From Pseudomonadota bacterium (GTDB lineage Bacteria > Pseudomonadota > Gammaproteobacteria > Burkholderiales > Gallionellaceae), in NCBI GenBank assembly GCA_021821945.1, contig JAJZTF010000009.1, forward strand, positions 1-64,000: a DNA stretch of 64,000 nucleotides. Reading direction: 5' to 3'. Numbering within the stretch: position 1 is the first letter of the stretch; every line of letters starts with the position of its first letter. A program made the position numbers and the translations under genes. The notes below the pieces were generated by a model that saw nothing but the letters and a program-made list of their open reading frames with translations, was not told where the DNA came from and searched no databases. Shown here piece after piece: positions 9,601 to 18,854 of the stretch.

Positions 9601-12600
9601 GGGGGCCCAATCTTTCGGCCTGGTCGCTGAATCACCAGCAGATGGTGCTTTATCTCATCATCGTGCTGATGGGCTCGGGCATATTTTCGTATTTTGCGCT
9701 CGGACGTGCGGAAGATCCGGACTTCACTTTCAAGGCGATGGCGGTGCGCACGCTCTGGCCGGGCGCCAACGCGTCCCGGGTGGAACTCGAACTCACCGAA
9801 CGGATAGAGAAGAAACTGCAGGAGACGCCCTGGGTGGATGTGCTGCGTTCGGTATCCAAGCCGGGGGAATCCATGGTGTTTGTCGCACTCAAGGACTACA
9901 CACCCAAGGCCGAGGTGCCGGAGGCCTGGCGCCAGGTCAGAAAGAAGCTGGATGACATCCGCCACGAATTGCCACCTGGCATACAGGGGCCCTTTCCGAA
10001 CGACGAGTTTGGCGATGTGGATGTCAACATCTTCGCGCTGACCGGAGACGGCATAGGCCTTGCGGATCTTCACCGCTACGCAGACCGGATCGCGATCGAC
10101 CTGAAGGGCGTGCCGGATGTCAGGCGCATCGAGCTGATAGGCGTGCAGGACGAAAAGATCTATCTCGATGCTGCTCCTGCCCGCCTTGCAAGCTACGGCA
10201 TCACGCCCGCCGAAATAGGCGCAGCTCTGGCGCAGCAGAACGCAATTCTTCCTTCGGGCTTCGTGGAGACGGGCAGCGATCGCGTCTGGCTGCGCACGAG
10301 CGGGGAATTCGACAGCGTCGAAAAGATAAGGGAAGCAGACATGCTGGTGAACGGCAAGCACATGCGCCTTGGCGACATCGTCAACGTCTCCAGGGGCTAT
10401 AGCGATCCCCCGAGCCCCATGATGCGCGTGGGCGGCAAGCCCGCGATCGGCATCGGCATTGTCATGGACAAGGGAGGAGATGTCATCAGGCTGGGCGAGA
10501 ACCTTAAGGATGCGATGAGGAAAGAGATGGCAGGCCTGCCAGTCGGCGTGGATGTGCATGTGGTTGCGAATCAGTCAGACGTGGTCAAGGGATCGATATC
10601 GCTGTTCCAGGATTCGCTCTCGGAGGCGATCCTGATCGTCCTTGCGGTCTCATTCTTGAGCCTCGGCTTGCGCACAGGCACGGTGGTTGCATTCTCCATC
10701 CCGCTGGTGCTGGCGATCACTTTCCTCATGATGAAGGCCTTCGGCATAGACCTTCAGCGCATCTCCCTCGGAGCCCTGGTGATCGCGCTGGGATTGCTGG
10801 TCGACGATGCGATCATCGCGGTGGAGATGATGGTGGTGAAGATGGAGCAGGGATGGGACAGGTTCAAGGCGGCCACCTTCGCCTACACATCGACCGCCTT
10901 TCCGATGCTGACCGGAACGTTGATCACCGCTGCTGCCTTCACGCCGGTGGGCTTTTCCAAATCCGCCGCCAGCGAATACACCTTTTCCATCTTCGCCGTG
11001 GTCACCATCGCGCTTCTGGTTTCCTGGATAGTCGCGGTGATTTTCACGCCCTACCTCGGATTCAAGCTGCTGGACCCTGCCAGGCTGCGCGCGCACGGAG
11101 GGGACGTCTATGGCACATCTTTTTACAAAAATTTCCGCCGATTGCTGACATGGTGTCTGCGCAATCGCTGGACGGTCATCCTGATCACGTTGCTGGTGTT
11201 CGTTCTGTCCGTAATCGCGTTTGCGAAAGGCGTGCAGAAGCAGTTCTTTCCCTCTGCCAGCCGCCTTGAGCTTCTGATCGACATGACGCTGCCTCAGGGG
11301 GCATCCCTGAAAGCCACCGAGGGCGAGGTCGAGCGCATCGAAGGCATGTTGCGTGGCGATCAGAGGGTGGATTCCTATTCCTGCTATGTAGGCAACAGCA
11401 CGCCGCGCTTTTTCCTGTCGCTGGACATCAAGCTCTACAGCGACAATTTCGCGCAGTGCGTCGTGCTGACCAGGAGCATTGCGGCGCGCGAGGCATTGAA
11501 GCTGCACCTTGAGAAGACATCGGACGCAGAGGGGTATGCGCATGTGCATGTGTCGCGCCTTGAAAACGGCCCACCTGTAGGCTATCCCGTGCAGTTCAGG
11601 ATAAGCGGCACAGACCTCGACCAGGTGCGCAGCATCGCGGCCAAGGTGTCGGCGCTGATGCGGGCGAATCCTCATCTTCAGGATGTGAATTACGACTGGA
11701 ACGAGAAGATAAAGGGCGTGAGGGTCGAGATCGACCAGGATGTGGCGCACAAACTGGGCACTTCAAGCCGCGATGTTGAACAGGCGCTAGAGGGCTGGCT
11801 GAACGGACAGGTGCTTACGCAATACCGCGAGAACGACCAGCTGATAGACGTGATGTGGCGGGGTAACGCTCGCTCGCTCGACCGGCTTATGGAACTGGAT
11901 ATACCGTTATCCAGCGGCAGCCATGTGCCGCTTGCCCAGGTTGCGCACCTTGTTCCCGAACTCGAGGAAGGCGTGATCTGGCGGCGCAACCGAATACCTA
12001 CCATGACAGTGCTGGCCGACATGACAGACAGCACACAGCCCGCAACGGTTTCGGCGCAAATAGACAAGCAGCTGGAGGAATTGCGCTCAAGGCTGCCTGC
12101 AGGATACCGTATAGAGATGGGCGGCAGCGTCGAGGAATCCGCCAAAGGGGAGCACGCGATCATGGCGGTGATGCCGCTGATGCTGATAGGCGTGGTGACC
12201 CTTCTGATGATTCAGCTGCAGAGCATCAGCCGTACCGCCATCGTGCTCTTCACTGCACCTCTTGGCATGATAGGGGTGACCGCAGCGCTTCTGATCTTTC
12301 GGGTGCCCTTCGGTTTCGTCGCGAATCTCGGCTTCATTGCGCTGGCAGGCATGATCATGAGGAATTCGGTGATACTGGTCGACCAGATAAGGCAGGACGA
12401 GGAAGACGGGAAATCGCGCTGGGAAGCCATCATCGGCTCGACTGTCAGGCGCTTCCGTCCGATCACGTTGACTGCAGCTGCCGCGATACTCGCTATGATA
12501 CCCCTGACTCGCCAGGTCTTCTGGGGGCCGATGGCCGTGACCATCATGGGCGGCCTGGTCGTGGCAACGCTTTTGACCTGTTTGTTTCTGCCGGCGCTTT

Positions 12601-12632
12601 ATGCGGCATGGTTCAGGGTGAAGGAGGAATGA
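9597..12632 (+). CDS. AcrB-type RND efflux transporter permease
   Basis: 1011 aa; GLLVDDAIIAVEMM and duplicated RND architecture; ATGA overlap with the adaptor gene. Confidence 0.95.
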   Translation: MRGPNLSAWSLNHQQMVLYLIIVLMGSGIFSYFALGRAEDPDFTFKAMAVRTLWPGANASRVELELTERIEKKLQETPWVDVLRSVSKPGESMVFVALKDYTPKAEVPEAWRQVRKKLDDIRHELPPGIQGPFPNDEFGDVDVNIFALTGDGIGLADLHRYADRIAIDLKGVPDVRRIELIGVQDEKIYLDAAPARLASYGITPAEIGAALAQQNAILPSGFVETGSDRVWLRTSGEFDSVEKIREADMLVNGKHMRLGDIVNVSRGYSDPPSPMMRVGGKPAIGIGIVMDKGGDVIRLGENLKDAMRKEMAGLPVGVDVHVVANQSDVVKGSISLFQDSLSEAILIVLAVSFLSLGLRTGTVVAFSIPLVLAITFLMMKAFGIDLQRISLGALVIALGLLVDDAIIAVEMMVVKMEQGWDRFKAATFAYTSTAFPMLTGTLITAAAFTPVGFSKSAASEYTFSIFAVVTIALLVSWIVAVIFTPYLGFKLLDPARLRAHGGDVYGTSFYKNFRRLLTWCLRNRWTVILITLLVFVLSVIAFAKGVQKQFFPSASRLELLIDMTLPQGASLKATEGEVERIEGMLRGDQRVDSYSCYVGNSTPRFFLSLDIKLYSDNFAQCVVLTRSIAAREALKLHLEKTSDAEGYAHVHVSRLENGPPVGYPVQFRISGTDLDQVRSIAAKVSALMRANPHLQDVNYDWNEKIKGVRVEIDQDVAHKLGTSSRDVEQALEGWLNGQVLTQYRENDQLIDVMWRGNARSLDRLMELDIPLSSGSHVPLAQVAHLVPELEEGVIWRRNRIPTMTVLADMTDSTQPATVSAQIDKQLEELRSRLPAGYRIEMGGSVEESAKGEHAIMAVMPLMLIGVVTLLMIQLQSISRTAIVLFTAPLGMIGVTAALLIFRVPFGFVANLGFIALAGMIMRNSVILVDQIRQDEEDGKSRWEAIIGSTVRRFRPITLTAAAAILAMIPLTRQVFWGPMAVTIMGGLVVATLLTCLFLPALYAAWFRVKEE

Positions 12633-12665
12633 GTCCCCTCATTGCGCAATATGACCAAACCGGCT

Positions 12666-12737
12666 ACTCATTACGATCGCAAAACCACCACCAGTTGTGA
12701 CTGAAAGCCGCTGACCATTTGGCTGATCATCGGCCAT
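12666..12737 (-). repeat. Left arm of imperfect ~72-bp inverted repeat flanking the MocR module
   Basis: Reverse complement atggccgatgatcagccaaatggtcagcggctttcagtcacaactggtggtggttttgcgatcgtaatgagt closely matches 14920-14990. Confidence 0.85.
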
Positions 12738-14163
12738 AGAGTTTGGGGTGACTTGTGTCTGCTATGTGGCGCAAGGTTGACTCGAGAAATTTGAATGTGG
12801 AAATGTTTTCGCAATGGGCAACGTTGAAACGGAAGAACGGTGTCGCTTCTTGATTGGGGCGGAACATGTTACCCGGCGCCATCATAATACCGTTTTTGGC
12901 GGCTTCGATCGCTATATTTGCAGTGTCGAAATTTTCTCCAGGGCTTGCCCAAACGAACATCCCGCCTTGTGGTTCGCAATGTACATCAAATCCAAGCTGT
13001 TCAAGTTTAGCGATAGTTTGCTGGCGCGCCTGGAGTAGACGTTTACGCAATTTATCCATGTGCTTGCGATAATGTCCATCAACTAGAAGTTGATACATCA
13101 CCTGTTCATTGATTTCTGAAGTGGTCAGATTGGTAAGGAGCTTGACATCACAAAGCTTGTCAGCCATTTTCTGGTTACAGGCAAAATAGCCAACACGCAG
13201 GCTTGCCGAAACGGTCTTGGAAAAGCTGCTCACATATATGACTCGGTTAAGTTGGTCCAGTGTCGCCAACCGGGTGATCGGCATGGGGTGGAAATCGCCG
13301 TATATGTCATCCTCAACCAAGGTAACATCGTATTTTTCCGCCAGTTGCAGAATGCGATAGGCGACCGGCTGGGAGATACTTGCGCCAGTAGGATTGTGTA
13401 GTATTGTGTTAGTAAAAAATACTTTAGGCCGATGTTCGATGATCAACGCTTCAAGTCTGGCTACATCTGGCCCATCTACGTTCCAAGGCACTCCAACTAC
13501 CTTCGCGCCAAATGACTTCAGCCCGCCGAATAGGATGAAATAGCCTGGATCGTCAACCAATACCGCATCGCCTGCCTGAATCAGGTGCCGCGTAACTAAA
13601 TCCATAGCGTGTGTTACCCCCGAGGTCAGGATGATCTGCGATGGATTGGCAACAATGCCGAGCGCGGACAGTTTGTTTTGCAGCAGGCTGCGTAACGGCA
13701 GATAACCGCCTGCAGTACCATATGCTGACAAGAATTCCCCATTTTTCTGCGAGATCATGCGCAGGCTTTTTTTGATTCCGGAGTCTTCCATCCACTCGGC
13801 TGGCAGCCACCAAGCCCCAGGCATGGTCTTGCTAGTCCGATCTTCCAGCGATTTTTTCAGTATCCAGACAACGTCAATTGCACTTTCTGGTTGGTAAGTG
13901 GAATCGAGTGTTTGGGCAGGAGTCGGCATTGAGACATAGAAACCAGAGCCCGGACGCGAATTGATGTAGCCCATTGCGATCAGCCGATCATATGCTTGAA
14001 CTACTGTAAAGCGACTGATTCCATGTTGTTCGGCAAAGAGCCGTATTGAGGGTAAGCGCATCCCTGCTCGAAGAGTCTTTTCGTTGATTTGTTGCCTGAT
14101 CGAATTAGTGATCTGGTCTGTCAGGGGGGTGGCGTTTTGAGGGTCAATGGTGACAATTGGCAT
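12727..14163 (-). CDS. MocR-family (GntR-wHTH plus aminotransferase-like) PLP-dependent transcriptional regulator
   Basis: N-terminal wHTH (LRAGMRLPSIRLFAEQHGISRFTVVQAYDRLIAMGYINSRPGSGFYV) and aminotransferase fold I (VYVSSFSKTVSASLRVGY). Start assigned to MPIVTID at 14163. Confidence 0.9.
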   Translation of the reverse strand: MPIVTIDPQNATPLTDQITNSIRQQINEKTLRAGMRLPSIRLFAEQHGISRFTVVQAYDRLIAMGYINSRPGSGFYVSMPTPAQTLDSTYQPESAIDVVWILKKSLEDRTSKTMPGAWWLPAEWMEDSGIKKSLRMISQKNGEFLSAYGTAGGYLPLRSLLQNKLSALGIVANPSQIILTSGVTHAMDLVTRHLIQAGDAVLVDDPGYFILFGGLKSFGAKVVGVPWNVDGPDVARLEALIIEHRPKVFFTNTILHNPTGASISQPVAYRILQLAEKYDVTLVEDDIYGDFHPMPITRLATLDQLNRVIYVSSFSKTVSASLRVGYFACNQKMADKLCDVKLLTNLTTSEINEQVMYQLLVDGHYRKHMDKLRKRLLQARQQTIAKLEQLGFDVHCEPQGGMFVWASPGENFDTANIAIEAAKNGIMMAPGNMFRPNQEATPFFRFNVAHCENISTFKFLESTLRHIADTSHPKLYGR

Positions 14164-14190
14164 GGCGATGTGACCAGTACAGTACATATA

Positions 14191-14225
14191 AATACTGCGC
14201 AAACTGTACATGTTTTGTCAACTCT
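14191..14225. promoter_or_regulatory. Candidate MocR operator in the divergent intergenic region
   Basis: GTACAT-containing repeats (agtacagtacatataaat and aactgtacatgtttt) between the MocR gene and the divergent membrane-protein gene. Confidence 0.4.
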
Positions 14226-14271
14226 GCTGCATGTAAAGTTACGCCGTATCAATCGGATAAGGAGAGGTTTT

Positions 14272-14727
14272 ATGACTTTAGCCTACAAGCGCGGATTCGT
14301 CGCAGTGACGGCAGGAATGCTGCTCAATTTTTTTGGGGACTGGATTACCGGCATCAATATTGAAACATTCAAAGGGATATCTACATTCACCTTTTCCTGG
14401 ATGTTAGATGTTTTCCTAGTGCCATTTATCACTGGATTTATAGTTGCCAAGATATACCGAGATAGAGGGGGGAAATATCTAGCCTGCCTTCCGCCACTGT
14501 TCGTGCGCTGTATCACCTATTTTTATATGTATATGTATGTATACAACGATGGGAAAGATTTTAATTATCACCTCAATCTGTATTACTGGGGGCCTTGCGT
14601 AATTCTGGCCGTCGAGGCCTCGAACTTTGGCGCGATTATCGGGGAAGTACTTGCTGGTGCCTATCGCGCAAGGCAAATTCGAACTGTGGAAAACGCCATC
14701 AACAAGCGCTATCCAGCTGATGCATGA
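14272..14727 (+). CDS. Hypothetical integral membrane protein divergent from MocR
   Basis: 151-aa ORF from ATG 14272 after ggagagg SD; several predicted TM segments. Confidence 0.65.
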   Translation: MTLAYKRGFVAVTAGMLLNFFGDWITGINIETFKGISTFTFSWMLDVFLVPFITGFIVAKIYRDRGGKYLACLPPLFVRCITYFYMYMYVYNDGKDFNYHLNLYYWGPCVILAVEASNFGAIIGEVLAGAYRARQIRTVENAINKRYPADA

Positions 14728-14919
14728 GCAATTACAAAACAATTGAGACAGAGGAGAAGGCACAGTGATCAGAATCCCGCAATGAGATAAAGTCAAAAAT
14801 GGTGTATGACCAGTCTGTAGCATGATGCGTCAGGCGACAGGTTTCTGCTGAACAGGTTGATCGTCACGACCTGTTCACCGTCCTTGAAGGGGGGTTTCTT
14901 CAGCGAAGCGGTTTAGTCC

Positions 14920-14990
14920 ATGGCCGATGATCAGCCAAATAGGCGGTGGCTTTCAATCGTAACTGGTGGTGGTTTTGGATCGTAATGAGT
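14920..14990 (+). repeat. Right arm of imperfect inverted repeat flanking the MocR module
   Basis: atggccgatgatcagccaaataggcggtggctttcaatcgtaactggtggtggttttggatcgtaatgagt; inverted match to 12666-12737. Confidence 0.85.
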
Positions 14991-15081
14991 GGCGGAATTG
15001 ATGTGGAAGATGCACCTTCAAGTTGCGCTCGCGAATTGAATCCGCTTAATATTAAATCCACACTCGCATACAGGATAGCCC

Positions 15082-15273
15082 ATGTTCAAGTTGCCTCTAG
15101 TCATCATCTACATGATCATCGCCTTCAACCTCACCGCATTCACCGTGTTTGTGCAGCTGGACATGCTGATATTCACCGGGCTCGTCTACAAGATCATCGC
15201 CTGGACGCTGACGATAGGCGCCTGGTATCTGGCATACAGGAATCGCAACAAGTTCTGGAGAATAGGCGGCTAG
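15082..15273 (+). CDS. Small (63 aa) two-TM membrane protein
   Basis: MFKLPLVIIYMIIAFNLTAFTVFVQLDMLIFTGLVYKIIAWTLTIGAWYLAYRNRNKFWRIGG; two hydrophobic segments, 31 bp upstream of cbbQ. Confidence 0.6.
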   Translation: MFKLPLVIIYMIIAFNLTAFTVFVQLDMLIFTGLVYKIIAWTLTIGAWYLAYRNRNKFWRIGG

Positions 15274-15304
15274 ATTCAAGCGGACATTTCAAGAAGGAAT
15301 TTCA

Positions 15305-16129
15305 ATGAAAGACATCGTCAGCCAATACCAGGTCAAACACGAGCCATACTATAGACAGGTGTCCGATGAGGTGGCCGTTTTTGAGGCGGCCTACGATGCG
15401 CGCATGCCCATCATGCTGAAGGGCCCGACCGGCTGCGGGAAGACGCGCTTCATCGAATACATGGCATGGAAACTTAACAGGCCTCTGATCACCGTCGCAT
15501 GCAACGAGGACATGACGGCAAGCGATCTGGTCGGGCGCTTCCTGCTCGATACGCACGGCACGCGCTGGCAGGATGGCCCGCTTGCGATTGCCGCGAGGTA
15601 CGGCGCAATCTGCTATCTCGACGAAGTAGTCGAGGCGCGCCAGGATACCACGGTTGTGATCCACCCTCTGACCGACAACAGGCGCGTGCTTCCTCTCGAG
15701 AAGACCGGCGAGCTCGTGGGGGCTCATCCGGATTTTCAGCTCGTGATCTCCTACAATCCGGGATATCAGAGCGTGATGAAGGACCTGAAACAGTCGACCA
15801 AGCAGCGCTTCGGCGCGCTCGACTTCGACTATCCCGAGCATGCGATCGAGGAGGAGATCGTTTCCCACGAATCTGGCATATCGAAAGAGGATGCAGGAAA
15901 GCTGGTGTCGATCGCGAAGATGGCTCGCAAGCTCAAGGGGCATGGGCTGGACGAGGGTATTTCCACGCGCATGCTGATCTATGCGGGCACTTTGATTTCA
16001 AGAGGGGTGGAGATAAGGCGTGCATGCCGGGTCGCACTGGTCGCACCGATCACTGACGACCCTGACATGCGAGATGCGCTGGAAGCGGCCGTGGTCACGT
16101 TCTTCGGAAAGCATAAAGAGGGGAGATGA
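15305..16129 (+). CDS. cbbQ: CbbQ/NirQ/NorQ/GpvN-family MoxR AAA+ ATPase
   Basis: Walker A GPTGCGKT; PLITVACNEDMTASDLVGR; YLDEVVEARQD; ISYNPGYQ. Confidence 0.9.
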   Translation: MKDIVSQYQVKHEPYYRQVSDEVAVFEAAYDARMPIMLKGPTGCGKTRFIEYMAWKLNRPLITVACNEDMTASDLVGRFLLDTHGTRWQDGPLAIAARYGAICYLDEVVEARQDTTVVIHPLTDNRRVLPLEKTGELVGAHPDFQLVISYNPGYQSVMKDLKQSTKQRFGALDFDYPEHAIEEEIVSHESGISKEDAGKLVSIAKMARKLKGHGLDEGISTRMLIYAGTLISRGVEIRRACRVALVAPITDDPDMRDALEAAVVTFFGKHKEGR

Positions 16130-17889
16130 AATCCGCCTTCAAGCGCATAACGCATGGCCTGAAAAGGTATTTTGGCAGATCGGAGCATCAGCCAGAGCAC
16201 AGGTCGAAAACCCTGCTGACCGATGTGCACCGGCGTCTTGCGATTTATCTTCATGCGATGTGCGGGCGCGATGTCGTGATCAAGGCGATGGAGGAGGATT
16301 TTCTCCATCTCGATAAATACAGACCCTACATCGAGAAAAATGCGATACACCTGCCGAGTTTCTATTACGACCAGGCAGGCGATGTCACGGGGCTCGAGGT
16401 CTATCGCGCGGCGGCGGTCCATGCCGCGGCCCACATCATGCATACCGAGAAGGCATTTCCCGATGCGATTGTCGACAAGTGGCAGAAGGCTGTGATCTCG
16501 GTCGTCGAGGATGCCAGGGTCGAAACCCTGATGATGAGGGAATTCCCCGGGTTGATCGAGCTCTGGCGAGACCAGCATATCGCCACGCCATTGCATGACA
16601 GGAGCGCGGGGGATTATCTCTCGCGTCTGGCCCGCGCGCTGCTGGACCCATCCTACCAAGATGACGATCCATGGATTGCCCAGGGGAGGGCGCTATTCAT
16701 GGCTGAAAAAAACCTGGAGACTCACGATGCTTCCATCAGCATCGGATCGGCTTTGGCTTCTGAATTCCGGAAAAAGAACATCAGATTCAACGTGCATGCA
16801 GACAGGCTGAGCGCGCTCTATCGCGACGACAACCGCTATTCCTGGGAGTATGCGATGCATGAGCCAACCCGTGCCGAAGAGATGCCGACTTCGTTCTTCG
16901 AGCTCAAGCTTCTGATGGGAAACAACGAATTTGCAAACGTGGACGAAGACAACAAGGAGATTTCCGAAGGCAAGCCAGAGCGTTCAAATGGGAAGGACAC
17001 TTACAGCTATGCGGAGTGGGATTACCGAAGCCAGGCGGAGACAGCTTCCTGGGTGACGGTGAGGGAGAAGAAGCCCAAGCCCGGGGAGATCGAAATAGTG
17101 GATCAGATCGTGTCGCAAAACGGCCATCTGATATCGCGCATGGAGAGGATACTTCATGCGATCCGCTACAGCGGCTTGCGCCGCATCAGGAAGCTCGAGG
17201 AGGGGGATGAAGTCGACATCAATGCGGCTGTGCGCGCGCTGATCGATCTGCGCTCGGGAGTCCAGCCGGATACGCGCATCATGATGCGTTCTCTGCGCAA
17301 GAATCGCGACATCTCTGTGCTCGTGCTGCTCGATCTTTCGAATTCGACGAATCAGAGGTTGGCCGGGCAGGAAGAGACGGTTCTGGATCTGACCCGTCAG
17401 ATCTGCGTGCTGTTTGCAGACGTGATAGAGGACGTCGGAGACCCTTTCGCGATCCACGGCTTCTGCTCCAAGAGCCGGCACAACGTCGAGTATTTCCGTT
17501 TCAAGGACTTCGGTCAGCCTTACGATGAAGGTTCCAGGGCCAGGATCGCCGGCATGACAGGGCAGCGTTCGACGCGCATGGGGGCTGCAATACGTCATGC
17601 CGCGCATCATCTGGACGGGCAGGAGGCCGGCAAGAAACTTTTGATGCTGATCACGGATGGCGCGCCATCGGACATAGACGTCAGGGGGACGAAATACCTG
17701 ATGTACGATGCGAAGATGGCGGTAAAGGAGGCCGCGAAGAGCGGAATACACACTCACTGCATCAGTCTGGATCCCAAGGCGGACGAATATGTCTCACAGA
17801 TATTCGGCGCGAGGGGTTACATGGTCGTCGATCACGTCAGATATCTTCCTGAGAAGATGCTGATGATCTATGCGGGGCTGACCCGCTAG
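16126..17889 (+). CDS. cbbO: CbbO/NorD-type von Willebrand factor A domain protein
   Basis: 587 aa, C-terminal vWA with MIDAS DLSNST and LITDGAPSD; 4-bp overlap with cbbQ. Confidence 0.85.
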   Translation: MKSAFKRITHGLKRYFGRSEHQPEHRSKTLLTDVHRRLAIYLHAMCGRDVVIKAMEEDFLHLDKYRPYIEKNAIHLPSFYYDQAGDVTGLEVYRAAAVHAAAHIMHTEKAFPDAIVDKWQKAVISVVEDARVETLMMREFPGLIELWRDQHIATPLHDRSAGDYLSRLARALLDPSYQDDDPWIAQGRALFMAEKNLETHDASISIGSALASEFRKKNIRFNVHADRLSALYRDDNRYSWEYAMHEPTRAEEMPTSFFELKLLMGNNEFANVDEDNKEISEGKPERSNGKDTYSYAEWDYRSQAETASWVTVREKKPKPGEIEIVDQIVSQNGHLISRMERILHAIRYSGLRRIRKLEEGDEVDINAAVRALIDLRSGVQPDTRIMMRSLRKNRDISVLVLLDLSNSTNQRLAGQEETVLDLTRQICVLFADVIEDVGDPFAIHGFCSKSRHNVEYFRFKDFGQPYDEGSRARIAGMTGQRSTRMGAAIRHAAHHLDGQEAGKKLLMLITDGAPSDIDVRGTKYLMYDAKMAVKEAAKSGIHTHCISLDPKADEYVSQIFGARGYMVVDHVRYLPEKMLMIYAGLTR

Positions 17890-17890
17890 A

Positions 17891-18841
17891 TCAGAGTCTT
17901 TCGATCAGCATCTTCTCGAGCCTGATCTGGTCCGCGGTGAATCCCCGTATGCCTTCGGCGAGCTTCTCGGTCGCCATCGCATCCTCGTTCATCTGCCATC
18001 TGAACTCTGCTTCAGTCATCGGTCGAGGAGGCTTGCTGGTCTGGCCTCTGTCCTTCAGCTTGCGTTCTAGCATGCCTTCTGAGGCTTTGAGCTCTTCGAG
18101 CAGGACCGGTGCGATGGTCAGCCTGTCGCAACCCGCGAGCGCCACGATCTCGCCCATGTTGCGGAAGGATGCGCCCATCACGATGGTCTTGTAGCCGTGT
18201 TCCTTGAAATACGCATATATCTTGCGCACTGACTGCACGCCTGGATCGTCTTCGGGCGCAAAGTCTGACGCCCCCTTTGCCCTGTGCCAGTCAAGTATGC
18301 GGCCTACAAACGGGGAAATCAATGTTGCGCCTGCTTCGGCAGAGGCGCGCGCCTGGGCAAAGCCGAAAAGCAGCGTGAGGTTGCAGCATATGCCTTCGCG
18401 CTCCAGGATCTCTGCTGCGCGTATGCCTTCCCAGGTCGATGCGATCTTGATCAGCACTCTCCTGTTTTCTATCCCCGCTGCGTTGTAGAGGCTGATCAGC
18501 TTGCGTGCCTTGGCGAGTGTGCCCGCAGAGTCAAAGGAAAGCCTTGCGTCCACCTCGGTCGAAATGCGTCCGGGAATGGATTTGAGCACTTCCAGTCCGA
18601 CGTCCACGGCGAGCTTGTCCATCGCATCGTGCGCCTGCTGCTCCCTGTCACGGCTCTGCGATCTCGCCCACGAGATCGCATCGTCTATCAGCGGCGCGTA
18701 TTCCGGAAGAGTGGACGCCTTGAGCAGAAGGGAAGGGTTGGTCGTTGCATCTTCGGGGCGGTGATGGCGTATCGCTTCTATGTCTCCCGTGTCGGCGACG
18801 ATCGTGGTCATGGTCTTGAGTTGCTCCAGAAAATTGCTCAT
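17891..18841 (-). CDS. tal: Transaldolase
   Basis: [42 protein letters not shown] and [11 protein letters not shown]; start trimmed to 18841. Confidence 0.95.
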   Translation of the reverse strand: MSNFLEQLKTMTTIVADTGDIEAIRHHRPEDATTNPSLLLKASTLPEYAPLIDDAISWARSQSRDREQQAHDAMDKLAVDVGLEVLKSIPGRISTEVDARLSFDSAGTLAKARKLISLYNAAGIENRRVLIKIASTWEGIRAAEILEREGICCNLTLLFGFAQARASAEAGATLISPFVGRILDWHRAKGASDFAPEDDPGVQSVRKIYAYFKEHGYKTIVMGASFRNMGEIVALAGCDRLTIAPVLLEELKASEGMLERKLKDRGQTSKPPRPMTEAEFRWQMNEDAMATEKLAEGIRGFTADQIRLEKMLIERL

Positions 18842-18854
18842 GTTTCCTCCGTCG

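Noticed and set aside
10650-11750. Large His/Arg/Gln-rich minus-strand ORF within the RND permease
   Set aside because: Shadow frame of a clear AcrB-type gene.
8590-12632. Complete tripartite efflux operon
   Set aside because: Only the adaptor and permease are present; no outer-membrane factor or adjacent TetR regulator was found.
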